Below are positions 1-6,679 of a stretch of 11,520 bases of DNA, piece after piece. How positions within the stretch are numbered: the first letter of the stretch is position 1; every line of letters begins with the position of its first letter. Below the pieces are notes generated by a model. That model had not been told where the DNA came from and did no database searches. It saw nothing but the letters and a program-made list of their open reading frames with translations. The stretch is from NCBI GenBank assembly GCA_029865675.1, contig JARXAU010000107.1:1-11520 (forward strand), given 5' to 3'. Source of the DNA: Rhodoferax sp. (GTDB lineage: Bacteria > Pseudomonadota > Gammaproteobacteria > Burkholderiales > Burkholderiaceae_C). Both the position numbers and the translations under genes were made by a program.

Positions 1-480
1 CGCCCGGTGTGCGCGTCCCAGAGGCGCGCGGTCTTGTCGCGGGAGCCGGTGGCTAGCAGGGTGCCGTCGGGGCTGAAAGCCACGCTAATCACCCAGTCGT
101 CATGGCCTTGCAGCACCCGCAGCTCGCGCCCGGTGTGTGCGTCCCACAGGCGCGCGGTATTGTCAACGGAGCCCGTGGTTAGCAGGGTATTGTCGGGGCT
201 GAAAGCCACGCCCCTTACCCAGCCGTCATGGCCTTGCAGCACCCGCAGCTCGCGCCCGGTGTGCGCGTCCCACAGGCGCGCGGTCTTGTCCTCTGAGCCA
301 GTGGCTAGCAGGGTGCCGTCGGGGCTGAAGGCCACGCTCGTCACTCCACCGCAATGGCCTTGCAGCGTCCGCAGCTCGCGCCCGGTGTGCACATCCCACA
401 GGCGCGCGGTGCGGTCATGGCAGCCGGTGGCTACCAAGGTGCCGTCGGGGCTGAACGCTACGCAAGTAATGTCCGTATCG
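1..480 (-). repeat. 126-bp tandem repeats encoding WD40 blades
   Basis: Three full units lie at 1-126, 127-252 and 253-378, and a fourth partial unit starts at 379 and decays near 480. The period is exactly 126 bp, or 42 codons, which is one WD40 blade. By hand count, unit 1-126 differs from its neighbour at 16 of 126 positions and from the third unit at 17, about 87 percent identity. Differences cluster in a few codons: the residues after GH (DDWVIS, DGWVRG, CGGVTS) and those between TG and TARLWD (SRDK, SVDN, SEDK, CHDR). More units are likely beyond the left edge. Confidence 0.93.
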
Positions 481-3134
481 CCGCAAGGCTGCGCCCAAGG
501 GCCGGGCAAGCCGATGGCGGTTTTTCCTTGTCCAACCTCAGGCCGCAGCGTGCAAGAGTTGATAGGAAGAGTAGCGACTGACTCAGGCCGCGCCGCGCGC
601 AGCAGCATGCCGCCGCGCTGCGCGTCGCCCCATTGCACGCCAGACACGTCGCAGCCGCGCCACACGGTTTGCGCCAAGTTGGTTTGGCCGTCGCACCACA
701 CCTCGCCCAGCGCGCAATGGCGCAGGTGCGTGCCGCGCAGGTTGCTGCCGCGCAGGTCTAGGGGCGGGGTGTTGCGCAGGCGCAGGCCTTGCCAGAGCTG
801 GGCGGTCAGGTCCAGGCCGCGCAGGTTGAGCGGTGCGTCTGGGCGGAGCGCGCCTGGTGCGCTACTTGTGCGCGCGCTGCCCCCGTCGCGGTCGCTCAGG
901 TCAATGTCTTGGGCGGCCAGCAGCAGTTGCCACCACACGGCGTTGACGGCGGGGGCGGGGCCGGGCGGCAATTGGGGGGCTTGCCCATCGGCGCTGGCCG
1001 TAGGCGGCGCGTCGTCTTGCAGCAGCGCGCACAGCAGGCGGCAGGCGGCGGTGGTTTCGTGGGCCGAGCGCTGGCGGCGCTGGGCGTCCCACAGCTCGGT
1101 GAGGAACTGCAGGGCCTCGGCGTTCAGAGCGCGGGTGGGCAACAACGCGCGCCACTGGGCGAGCGTCCAGTCGCCCTGGCGCACCAGGCGCAGGCCGTCG
1201 AGGATGAAGCGCGCCAAAAAATACTCGCCATAGCTTTTGTGGGCGAAGTTGAACTCGCGCGCATGCGGGCGCACGATAAAGGTGGCGGTGCGCAGGTCTT
1301 CTTGCAGGGCGGCCAGCTCGCGCGCGTCAAACTGGGCGGGAAAGAGCTGCGCCATGCTGCGCGCCAGCCAGGCGTCCAGCTGGTCCGCGCTCCACAGTTC
1401 GCTGCCTTCACTCCACAGACCGGCGGCCAGCGCGCCCATGAGCACGGGTTTGTGCGCGGCAGACAGGCGGTGCTTGCCGTTGTCGCGCTCTATCCAGCCG
1501 GCCACCGTGTGGTTGTACAGGGTGCTGGCCACCATCGGGCTGGTGCCCGTGTGCTTGCGCAGCAGGGCTTGCAGGTTCTCGGCCATCATGGCCAGCAGCA
1601 CCGGGCGGCTGGCGAGTTCTCCCAGGTTGTAGGTGCTGCGCACCACGGCCATCAGGTCGGCGGCCTGTGCGCTGCCCACGCGTTTTGCAAGGTAGCTTTC
1701 TATCTGCTCTTCGCCCCAGGGCAGCAGGGTGAGGCACAGATAGTCTTGCTCTTGCACATGGCTGCGCTTGCGGGCGCTGAAAAAGGCGTGCTGCTGCTCT
1801 ATGTCCCGAAAGTAGTGGCTGCGGCAGCTGATCACGACCTTGGGCGGGCGTTGGGCGGTGCTTTTGGCTGTGGCACCGGAACTGGCCGTAAGGGGCACGA
1901 CCACGCGCAAGAACTGGTTGAACACGCTTTGCAGCACTTGCGTCGGGTTGTGGTGCAGCAGTTCGTCAATGCCGTCAAACACCATGAGCAGCGTGCCCGC
2001 GCGCGCTTGCGCCACAAAGTGCGCCACATCGGCCACGCTTTGAATCTGAACGCCGTCGCGCTTTTTGAGCACCAGCACCAGCATCTCTTCGAGCGACAGC
2101 TCGGCCAAATTGCCCACCCCGGCCAGTTCGGCCAGGTCGATAAACAAGGCCTGTGGCAAGGTGCCGGGCGCAGCGCTGGGCCACAGCGGGTGGGCGACTT
2201 TGCCGTTCAACACGCGGGTGAACTGCTGGCCGTGGGTGGTTTTACCGGTGCCCGAGTCGCCCAGCAAGGCGCACAGGCGCGGGCTGGTGTCTGCGGTGTC
2301 AAGCGCCCACTCTAAGAGCGCGGGCAGGGCGGTGACTTCGTGGGCGCGCACCGCCGTGGCGTCTTCATCCAACACCGCTTGCGCGCGCACGCCGTCGCCT
2401 TGCGGCAAGCCCTGTTGGCGCAGCGCCCGAGCGCCCTCGTTGAAAGCCGTGTGTGTGCCACCCCGTATGGACTGCGCGTCAAAACTGCGCGCGTCGCTGG
2501 GTTGGTGGCCTGGGCCATCTTCTGCGGGGGCGCCGTGGGCGGTGTCTTCGGTGGGGTCATCGTCTGCCAATAGGCCGTGGACTGGCGCAGGCCGGCCATA
2601 GTTGGCGCGCTGCTTGGTGGGCCGGGCCATGGCTTGTTCGCGCTGGGCGTGTTGCAGGGCTTGCGATCTGGCGTAGGTCACCGTTTCTTGGCCCGTCTGG
2701 CGCAGCGCCGGGGTGTCGGTAAAGCGCTGGCGCGTGTCGGCGTTGGGCTCGGTGTCCAGGCCCCCCAGCCGCGCCTGGGCGGGCACCTCAAACCACACCG
2801 TAGCGGCGGCAAAAGCGCCGACCGCGTCGCCCCCCGCTTTGCGCACCACGCGGCTGGCGCGCAAGCGCAGCAGGGGCTGGCCCTGCGCGTCCAGCGGCGG
2901 GCGGTTGATGAACTGGGTGCTGAGCATTTTGTGGGCTTTGGCCAGGTCCGGTTCGCCCTCGAAAAAAGCGCCCAGCACCTGGTCTAGGCGCGCCTGGCCC
3001 GAGGCGTCAAGCAGTTGCAGCACGCTGGCATAAGTGCTACCCACCACGCTGCTGCGCTGTTTGGGGCTAAGCCGATCCCAGGCGCGCTGGGCGTCTTCGC
3101 GGCTGGCCTTTATGGATGGAAAATCTGTCAGCAT
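1..3134 (-). CDS. STAND NTPase: unknown N-terminal domain, NACHT, pentapeptide-like segment, WD40 repeats (C-terminus beyond window)
   Basis: The frame is open from ATG at 3134 to the left edge, giving 1044 codons with no stop. Residues 1-270 match nothing I recognise and include an acidic, low-complexity stretch around 190-215. The NACHT core has Walker A GDSGTGKT (residues 292-299), Walker B with FDGIDE (386-391) after LLMV, and the strand and arginine of KVVISCRSHYF (432-442). A helical region follows, containing the HKSYGEYFLARF motif near 632 that is typical just after NACHT modules. Residues 765-830 form a degenerate pentapeptide-like segment (DLRGSNLRGTHLRHCAL). WD40 repeats run from about 880, with VAFSPDG and ARLWDAHTG in each. 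By family knowledge this is a signal-transducing NTPase that oligomerises on ligand sensing, with WD40 as the likely sensor. Bacterial relatives include antiphage proteins, but that role is inference here. An in-frame ATG at 3179 is possible, but the predicted promoter favours 3134. Confidence 0.9.
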   Translation of the reverse strand, partial: MLTDFPSIKASREDAQRAWDRLSPKQRSSVVGSTYASVLQLLDASGQARLDQVLGAFFEGEPDLAKAHKMLSTQFINRPPLDAQGQPLLRLRASRVVRKAGGDAVGAFAAATVWFEVPAQARLGGLDTEPNADTRQRFTDTPALRQTGQETVTYARSQALQHAQREQAMARPTKQRANYGRPAPVHGLLADDDPTEDTAHGAPAEDGPGHQPSDARSFDAQSIRGGTHTAFNEGARALRQQGLPQGDGVRAQAVLDEDATAVRAHEVTALPALLEWALDTADTSPRLCALLGDSGTGKTTHGQQFTRVLNGKVAHPLWPSAAPGTLPQALFIDLAELAGVGNLAELSLEEMLVLVLKKRDGVQIQSVADVAHFVAQARAGTLLMVFDGIDELLHHNPTQVLQSVFNQFLRVVVPLTASSGATAKSTAQRPPKVVISCRSHYFRDIEQQHAFFSARKRSHVQEQDYLCLTLLPWGEEQIESYLAKRVGSAQAADLMAVVRSTYNLGELASRPVLLAMMAENLQALLRKHTGTSPMVASTLYNHTVAGWIERDNGKHRLSAAHKPVLMGALAAGLWSEGSELWSADQLDAWLARSMAQLFPAQFDARELAALQEDLRTATFIVRPHAREFNFAHKSYGEYFLARFILDGLRLVRQGDWTLAQWRALLPTRALNAEALQFLTELWDAQRRQRSAHETTAACRLLCALLQDDAPPTASADGQAPQLPPGPAPAVNAVWWQLLLAAQDIDLSDRDGGSARTSSAPGALRPDAPLNLRGLDLTAQLWQGLRLRNTPPLDLRGSNLRGTHLRHCALGEVWCDGQTNLAQTVWRGCDVSGVQWGDAQRGGMLLRAARPESVATLPINSCTLRPEVGQGKTAIGLPGPWAQPCGDTDITCVAFSPDGTLVATGCHDRTARLWDVHTGRELRTLQGHCGGVTSVAFSPDGTLLATGSEDKTARLWDAHTGRELRVLQGHDGWVRGVAFSPDNTLLTTGSVDNTARLWDAHTGRELRVLQGHDDWVISVAFSPDGTLLATGSRDKTARLWDAHTG

Positions 3135-3154
3135 GGCGGTGGCGTTCCCTTGTG

Positions 3155-3168
3155 TGCTAAATTTAGCA
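3155..3168. promoter_or_regulatory. 14-bp perfect palindrome, candidate operator
   Basis: TGCTAAATTTAGCA reads the same on both strands. It lies just downstream of the predicted -10 box of the NACHT gene, where the transcript should start, so a bound protein would block initiation. Its half-site TTAGCA occurs again at 3199-3204, and the related ATAGCA at 3173-3178. No regulator gene with an obvious DNA-binding role lies next to it, except that the neighbouring ATPase may carry a winged helix. The operator role is inferred. Confidence 0.45.
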
Positions 3169-3169
3169 A

Positions 3170-3198
3170 ATAATAGCATTAACGCAATTGCCTGAAAA
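3170..3198 (-). promoter_or_regulatory. Candidate sigma70-like promoter for the NACHT gene
   Basis: Read on the reverse strand, -35 TTTTCA (3198-3193) and -10 TATTAT (3175-3170) are separated by 17 bp. Transcription would start near 3163, leaving a leader of about 30 nt before the ATG at 3134 with a weak AAGGGA ribosome site. Such a start lies inside the codons that would follow the alternative ATG at 3179, so it supports 3134. Confidence 0.45.
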
Positions 3199-3260
3199 TT
3201 AGCAATGCGCAAAACGCAGGTTTTTCAGGTATTTTTGGTGCTTTTTTGCGGCTTTCAGGT
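3191..3260. repeat. Three copies of a TTTTCAGG element in the divergent intergenic region
   Basis: CCTGAAAA at 3191-3198 is the inverse of TTTTCAGG at 3222-3229. A third copy, TTTCAGGT, lies at 3253-3260, 30 bp after the TTTCAGGT at 3223-3230. GGTGCTTTT also occurs twice here (3238-3246 and 3259-3266). The first copy overlaps the predicted -35 box of the NACHT gene. A second small inverted repeat, CCTTG/CAAGG, lies at 3281-3296. The arrangement resembles clustered protein-binding sites controlling both divergent genes, but no function is shown. Confidence 0.4.
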
Positions 3261-3349
3261 GCTTTTGAAGTTTGCTTTATCCTTGTTTATCCAAGGACGG
3301 TGTGATTTCACCAAGTGTGCGCAAAAATTTTGATAATTGAGGATAAACC

Positions 3350-4522
3350 ATGAGTCAACACCATGCCCGCCCGGCACTCGCCCGTCAATATGCCGATGCG
3401 CTGCAAGGCAAGACCCCGTTTTCAGGCGCAGGCGACGGCTTGTTTGTGGCCGGTGAGCGGCGCACCGGCAAGTCGCAGTTTTTGCGCTTTGACTTGATGC
3501 CGGAGCTAAAACGGCGCGGCGTCCTGCCCCTGTACGCGGACTTGCTGCACGACAAGGCCAAAGCGCCAGAGGAGGCCTTGGCGGAGGTCTTGGCGCAAGC
3601 GGTGAGGGACAACTTGGGTGGAATTGCGAAATTTTTCACGGAGGCTGGGGTAGAAAAAATCAGCCTGCCCGGAATGCTGGCCATTGATCTGAAAGCGATT
3701 GGAAAGACCGGGGGCCTGAGCCTGTACCAAGTGCTTGATGTGCTTCAAAAACAAGTGAAAAAGCCCATCGCCCTGGTGGTAGACGAGGCCCAGCACGCCT
3801 TGACCAGCGAAAGCGGCGACGCGGCCATGTGGTCGCTCAAGTCTGCGCGCGACCAGATGAAAACGGCCACCGGCAGCAACCTGATGCTGGTGATGTCGGG
3901 CTCGCACTCCGACAAGCTGAGCATGTTGCTGAACTCTAAGACGGCGCCGTTTTGGGGATCGGTGGTGCAGCAATTGCCCACGCTGGGCGATGACTTTGCC
4001 GATGCAAAGCTGGCCGAGCTGCGCACGGCGTACCCGACGCTTTCTGCCCTGAGGGGCAGCGTGGCCCGCAATGCGTTCGACCACGTGGGGCGGCGCCCTC
4101 CGTTTTTTGAAATCGCCATCAAGGAGGCGCTTGCGGCCAGTGGCGCGCCTGCGCACTGCGATGCAGCCACGTTCGAGAAAGCCTTGTTAGAAATTACGCA
4201 GCAAAGTGCGCAGCGCGACCGGGCGGGCTATACCGCTGTTTACCTGGCCTTGGAGCCGCTGGAGCAGGCGGTATTGGTGCGGCTGATCGAGCAGGGACCG
4301 GCATTTCGCCCGTTTGATGCGCCGTCGCTGGCTTTTTATGGGCAGCAGCTGAGCGACAAGGTAGGCACCGGCGCGGTGCAAAAAGCGCTGGATGCGCTGC
4401 GCGAACACAGCGAGCAACTGGTCTGGAAAAGCCAGCGCGGGCACTATGCGGTGTATGACCAAGGCCTGCTGGCGTGGCACGCATTTTTGGTGGCCAATAT
4501 GGCGTGGCCGCCCAAGGGCTAG
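3350..4522 (+). CDS. AAA/STAND-like ATP-binding protein with probable C-terminal winged helix
   Basis: The product has 390 residues. ATG at 3350 follows GAGG (3339-3342) with 7 nt spacing. Walker A is GERRTGKS (residues 35-42) and Walker B is IALVVDEAQHA with D145 and E146. A predicted strand ending in the small polar stretch MSGSHSD occupies the place of sensor 1. The fold order, with a C-terminal part (about 295-385) resembling a winged helix, recalls the archaeal-ATPase/ORC-like P-loop proteins, which couple nucleotide hydrolysis to DNA or partner binding. There is no signal peptide or membrane segment, so it is probably cytosolic. It diverges from the NACHT-WD40 gene across a shared 215-bp regulatory region, suggesting but not proving a joint function. 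It is followed by a strong terminator. The exact family is not recognised. Confidence 0.88.
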   Translation: MSQHHARPALARQYADALQGKTPFSGAGDGLFVAGERRTGKSQFLRFDLMPELKRRGVLPLYADLLHDKAKAPEEALAEVLAQAVRDNLGGIAKFFTEAGVEKISLPGMLAIDLKAIGKTGGLSLYQVLDVLQKQVKKPIALVVDEAQHALTSESGDAAMWSLKSARDQMKTATGSNLMLVMSGSHSDKLSMLLNSKTAPFWGSVVQQLPTLGDDFADAKLAELRTAYPTLSALRGSVARNAFDHVGRRPPFFEIAIKEALAASGAPAHCDAATFEKALLEITQQSAQRDRAGYTAVYLALEPLEQAVLVRLIEQGPAFRPFDAPSLAFYGQQLSDKVGTGAVQKALDALREHSEQLVWKSQRGHYAVYDQGLLAWHAFLVANMAWPPKG

Positions 4523-4572
4523 CATGCTTAGCCGCCAGCTGCCTAGCTGCCTAGCCGCCTTGGGCCAAACGC

Positions 4573-4600
4573 AAAAAAGCCGTCTTTCGACGGCTTTTTT
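4573..4600. terminator. Bidirectional intrinsic terminator
   Basis: A GCCGTC/GACGGC stem (4579-4584 with 4589-4594) closes a TTTC loop. It is flanked by six A residues (4573-4578) and six T residues (4595-4600), so it ends with a U-run on both strands. It can terminate the ATPase gene ending at 4522 and, on the reverse strand, rpsT ending at 4673. Confidence 0.9.
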
Positions 4601-4618
4601 ACTTTGCTGGTAGCGCAC

Positions 4619-4678
4619 CCGTTTCAAACGGCGCATCCTGGGGTCAGGATGCGTGCGAGTTGCCTAAACGAGTTAGGC
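4619..4678. repeat. Three consecutive inverted repeats downstream of rpsT
   Basis: The three hairpin-forming repeats are CCGTTT/AAACGG at 4619-4631; CGCATCCTG/CAGGATGCG at 4632-4653, with 9-bp arms and a GGGT loop; and GCCTAA/TTAGGC at 4662-4678, which overlaps the rpsT stop codon. None has a U-run of its own. They lie between rpsT and its terminator, so they would sit in the rpsT 3' untranslated region, where they might stabilise or process the transcript. Confidence 0.6.
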
Positions 4679-4972
4679 GGCGAGTGCCAAGGCTTTCACC
4701 TTGGTGGCCAAACGGCTCTTGTCGCGGGCTGCTTTGTTTTTGTGGAAGATGCCTTTGTCGGCGATGGTGTCAACCACTGCCTGCATCTTGCCAAACAGTT
4801 CGCTGGCTTTGGTTTTGTCACCGGCCAGCACTGCTTTTTCGACGTTTTTCACCGCAGTGCGGTACTTGGAACGCAGCGAGGTGTTCGCCGCGTTGATTTT
4901 CACGTCCTGGCGGACGCGCTTGCGGCCCGACGCTAGGCGCGGGTTCTTTTTCTTGGGTTTTCCAGATGCCAT
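4673..4972 (-). CDS. rpsT: 30S ribosomal protein S20
   Basis: S20 is a primary 16S rRNA-binding protein of the small ribosomal subunit. The 99-residue product is rich in Lys, Arg and Ala. It shows the family pattern RKRVRQDVKINAANTSLRSK near residues 17-36 and GIFHKNKAARDKSRL near 74-88. It carries the extended basic N-terminus (MASGKPKKKNPRL) seen in betaproteobacteria. The start ATG at 4972 has AAGGAA 8 nt upstream. A longer reading of the frame reaching 5428 would run through murJ on the other strand and is not credible. The gene is monocistronic, with its own promoter and a shared terminator, and diverges from murJ as in many Burkholderiales. Confidence 0.97.
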   Translation of the reverse strand: MASGKPKKKNPRLASGRKRVRQDVKINAANTSLRSKYRTAVKNVEKAVLAGDKTKASELFGKMQAVVDTIADKGIFHKNKAARDKSRLATKVKALALAA

Positions 4973-5017
4973 GATTGAGTTTCCTTGTGTCTGTGGATGT
5001 TGCCAGCAAAGCCCACG

Positions 5018-5023
5018 ATTATA
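5018..5023 (-). promoter_or_regulatory. rpsT promoter, -10 box
   Basis: A perfect TATAAT on the reverse strand (5023-5018) lies 45 bp upstream of the rpsT start codon, giving a leader of about 38 nt. No good TTGACA match is present at 16-18 bp spacing; the region around 5041-5046 is only weakly similar. A perfect -10 is in keeping with a highly expressed ribosomal protein gene. Confidence 0.65.
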
Positions 5024-5090
5024 GCCTTGGGGTTCTGGCGAAAGGCTTGTATGGGGCGTGCGCCGAAAGCGTGCCGCTAAACTTGGCCGC

Positions 5091-6656
5091 GTGAGCCTTC
5101 TCAAATCCGCCTCCACCGTGTCTGTTTGGACGCTCGCCTCCCGCATCACCGGCTTGGTGCGCGAGTCGCTCTTGGCGGCGCTGTTTGGTGCCAGCGCCAT
5201 GACCGACGCGTTTAATGTGGCGTTTCGCATTCCCAACCTGTTTCGCCGCCTGTTTGCCGAAGGCGCTTTCAGCCAGGCTTTTGTGCCGGTGCTGGCTGCC
5301 ACCAAGGCAGAGCAGGGCGACGCCGCCACCAAACAGGTGGTTGACAAAGTGGCCACTGTGCTGGCCTGGGCGCTGGTGCTGACCTGCGTGCTGGGCGTGG
5401 CGGTTGCGCCCTGGATGGTATGGGCCATGGCCAGCGGCTTGCAAAAAGACCCGCAAGGCTATGACGCCGCCGTGGTGATGACGCGCTTTATGTTTCCTTA
5501 TATCGGCTTTATGTCCATGGTGGCGCTGTCCTCGGGCGTTTTGAACACCTACCGGCGCTTTGCCGTGCCCGCGGCCACGCCGGTGCTGCTCAATGTGTCC
5601 ACCATTGCCGCCGCCTGGGGGCTGGCGCCGTGGTTTGGCGCGCAGGGCGTTGAGCCGATTTTTGCCATGGCGGTGGGCGTGATGGTGGGGGGTGTGTTGC
5701 AGTTGGCGCTGCAAATACCGGCGCTGCGCTCCATTGGCATGCTGCCGCGCCTGGGGCTGGGCTGGGGTTCCATCCGCGCCGCGTGGGCGGACCCGGCCAC
5801 CCGCAACATCACCCGCCTGATGGCCCCGGCGCTGCTGGGTGTGAGCGTGGCGCAAATATCCTTGCTCATTAACACCCAAATCGCCTCGCACCTGGCCACG
5901 GGCAGTGTGAGCTGGCTGAGTTACGCAGACCGCTTGATGGAGTTTCCTACCGCCATGCTGGGCGTGGCGCTGGGCGTGGTGCTTACTCCGCGGCTGGCGG
6001 CGGCGCGCGCCTCGGGCAACGCCCAAGACTACTCCGACTCGCTAGATTGGGGCTTGCGCATCGTGGTGCTGCTGGCCGTGCCGTGCGCGGTGGCGCTGCT
6101 GCTTTTCCCGCAGCCGCTGGTGGCGGTGTTGTTTCAGTACAAGGCGTTTACTGCGTTTGACGCGGCCCAGACGGCGCGTGCCTTGCAGGGCTGGGGCGTG
6201 GGCCTGGTGGGCATTGTGGCCATCAAGGTGCTGGCGCCGGGCTATTACGCTAATCAAGACGTCAAGACGCCGGTGCGCATTGCGATTGCGGTGCTGGTAA
6301 TTACGCAACTGCTCAACCTGGCGCTGGTGCCGCTGTTTGCGCATGCGGCGCTGTCTCTTTCCATTGGCCTGGGCGCGGTAGTGAACGCTGTGTGGCTACT
6401 GGTGGGCTTGCGTCGGCGCGGCAGCTACCGGCCGTCGCCGGGCTGGGGCCGGTTTACCTTGCGGGTGCTGGCGGCGGCGCTGGTGTTGGCGGCCTATTTG
6501 GCTTGGGCGGCACAGGCGGTGGACTGGCTGCACATGGCGGGGCGGAGCTGGCAGCGCGCGGGGCTGGTGGCCGCCGCGCTTTCAGGTGCAGTAGCGCTGT
6601 ATTTGGGCGGCGTGGCGGTGCTGGGTTTGAACCTGCGTCAATTTATGCGGCGCTAA
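5091..6656 (+). CDS. murJ: Lipid II flippase MurJ (MviN)
   Basis: MurJ flips the peptidoglycan precursor lipid II across the inner membrane and is normally essential. The 521-residue product is hydrophobic throughout, in line with the 14 membrane segments of this MOP-superfamily family, and close in size to E. coli MurJ (511). The N-terminal signature DAFNVAFRIPNLFRRLFAEG and the later YADRLMEFP are clear. GTG at 5091 is chosen as start because the protein then begins MSLLKSASTVS, and Arg18, Arg24, Asp39 and Arg52, known to be essential in the E. coli protein, fall at exactly the same numbers. The Arg of ADRLME is residue 281. A GTG at 5058 is the alternative and would add 11 residues. No strong ribosome site precedes 5091. 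The SirB1-family gene follows 23 bp after the stop, probably cotranscribed. Confidence 0.96.
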   Translation: MSLLKSASTVSVWTLASRITGLVRESLLAALFGASAMTDAFNVAFRIPNLFRRLFAEGAFSQAFVPVLAATKAEQGDAATKQVVDKVATVLAWALVLTCVLGVAVAPWMVWAMASGLQKDPQGYDAAVVMTRFMFPYIGFMSMVALSSGVLNTYRRFAVPAATPVLLNVSTIAAAWGLAPWFGAQGVEPIFAMAVGVMVGGVLQLALQIPALRSIGMLPRLGLGWGSIRAAWADPATRNITRLMAPALLGVSVAQISLLINTQIASHLATGSVSWLSYADRLMEFPTAMLGVALGVVLTPRLAAARASGNAQDYSDSLDWGLRIVVLLAVPCAVALLLFPQPLVAVLFQYKAFTAFDAAQTARALQGWGVGLVGIVAIKVLAPGYYANQDVKTPVRIAIAVLVITQLLNLALVPLFAHAALSLSIGLGAVVNAVWLLVGLRRRGSYRPSPGWGRFTLRVLAAALVLAAYLAWAAQAVDWLHMAGRSWQRAGLVAAALSGAVALYLGGVAVLGLNLRQFMRR

Positions 6657-6679
6657 AACCGCGTATTCTGCGTACCAAT

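Noticed and set aside
1..480. Regularly spaced repeats considered as a CRISPR array or satellite
   Set aside because: The 126-bp period is a whole number of codons in an open frame, and each unit translates to a WD40 blade, so the repeats are protein-coding.
789..2315. Long plus-strand open frame of 508 codons, and similar plus-strand frames at 7-1233 and 2065-2601
   Set aside because: They are antisense to the NACHT-WD40 gene, whose frame carries all recognisable motifs. Their translations are biased in Ala, Gly, Gln and His without domains, as expected of shadow frames in GC-rich DNA.
4523..4560. Short GCCTAGC-like tandem motifs after the ATPase gene
   Set aside because: There are only a few imperfect 7-8 bp copies within 40 bp, too little to call a repeat element or attachment site.
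4973..5428. N-terminal extension of S20 to 251 residues
   Set aside because: It would cover the murJ start region, the rpsT -10 box and a good ribosome site, and S20 proteins are about 90-100 residues.
5019..6026. Reverse-strand frame of 335 codons across murJ
   Set aside because: The translation is Arg/His/Gln-rich with no motif; murJ on the plus strand explains the region fully.
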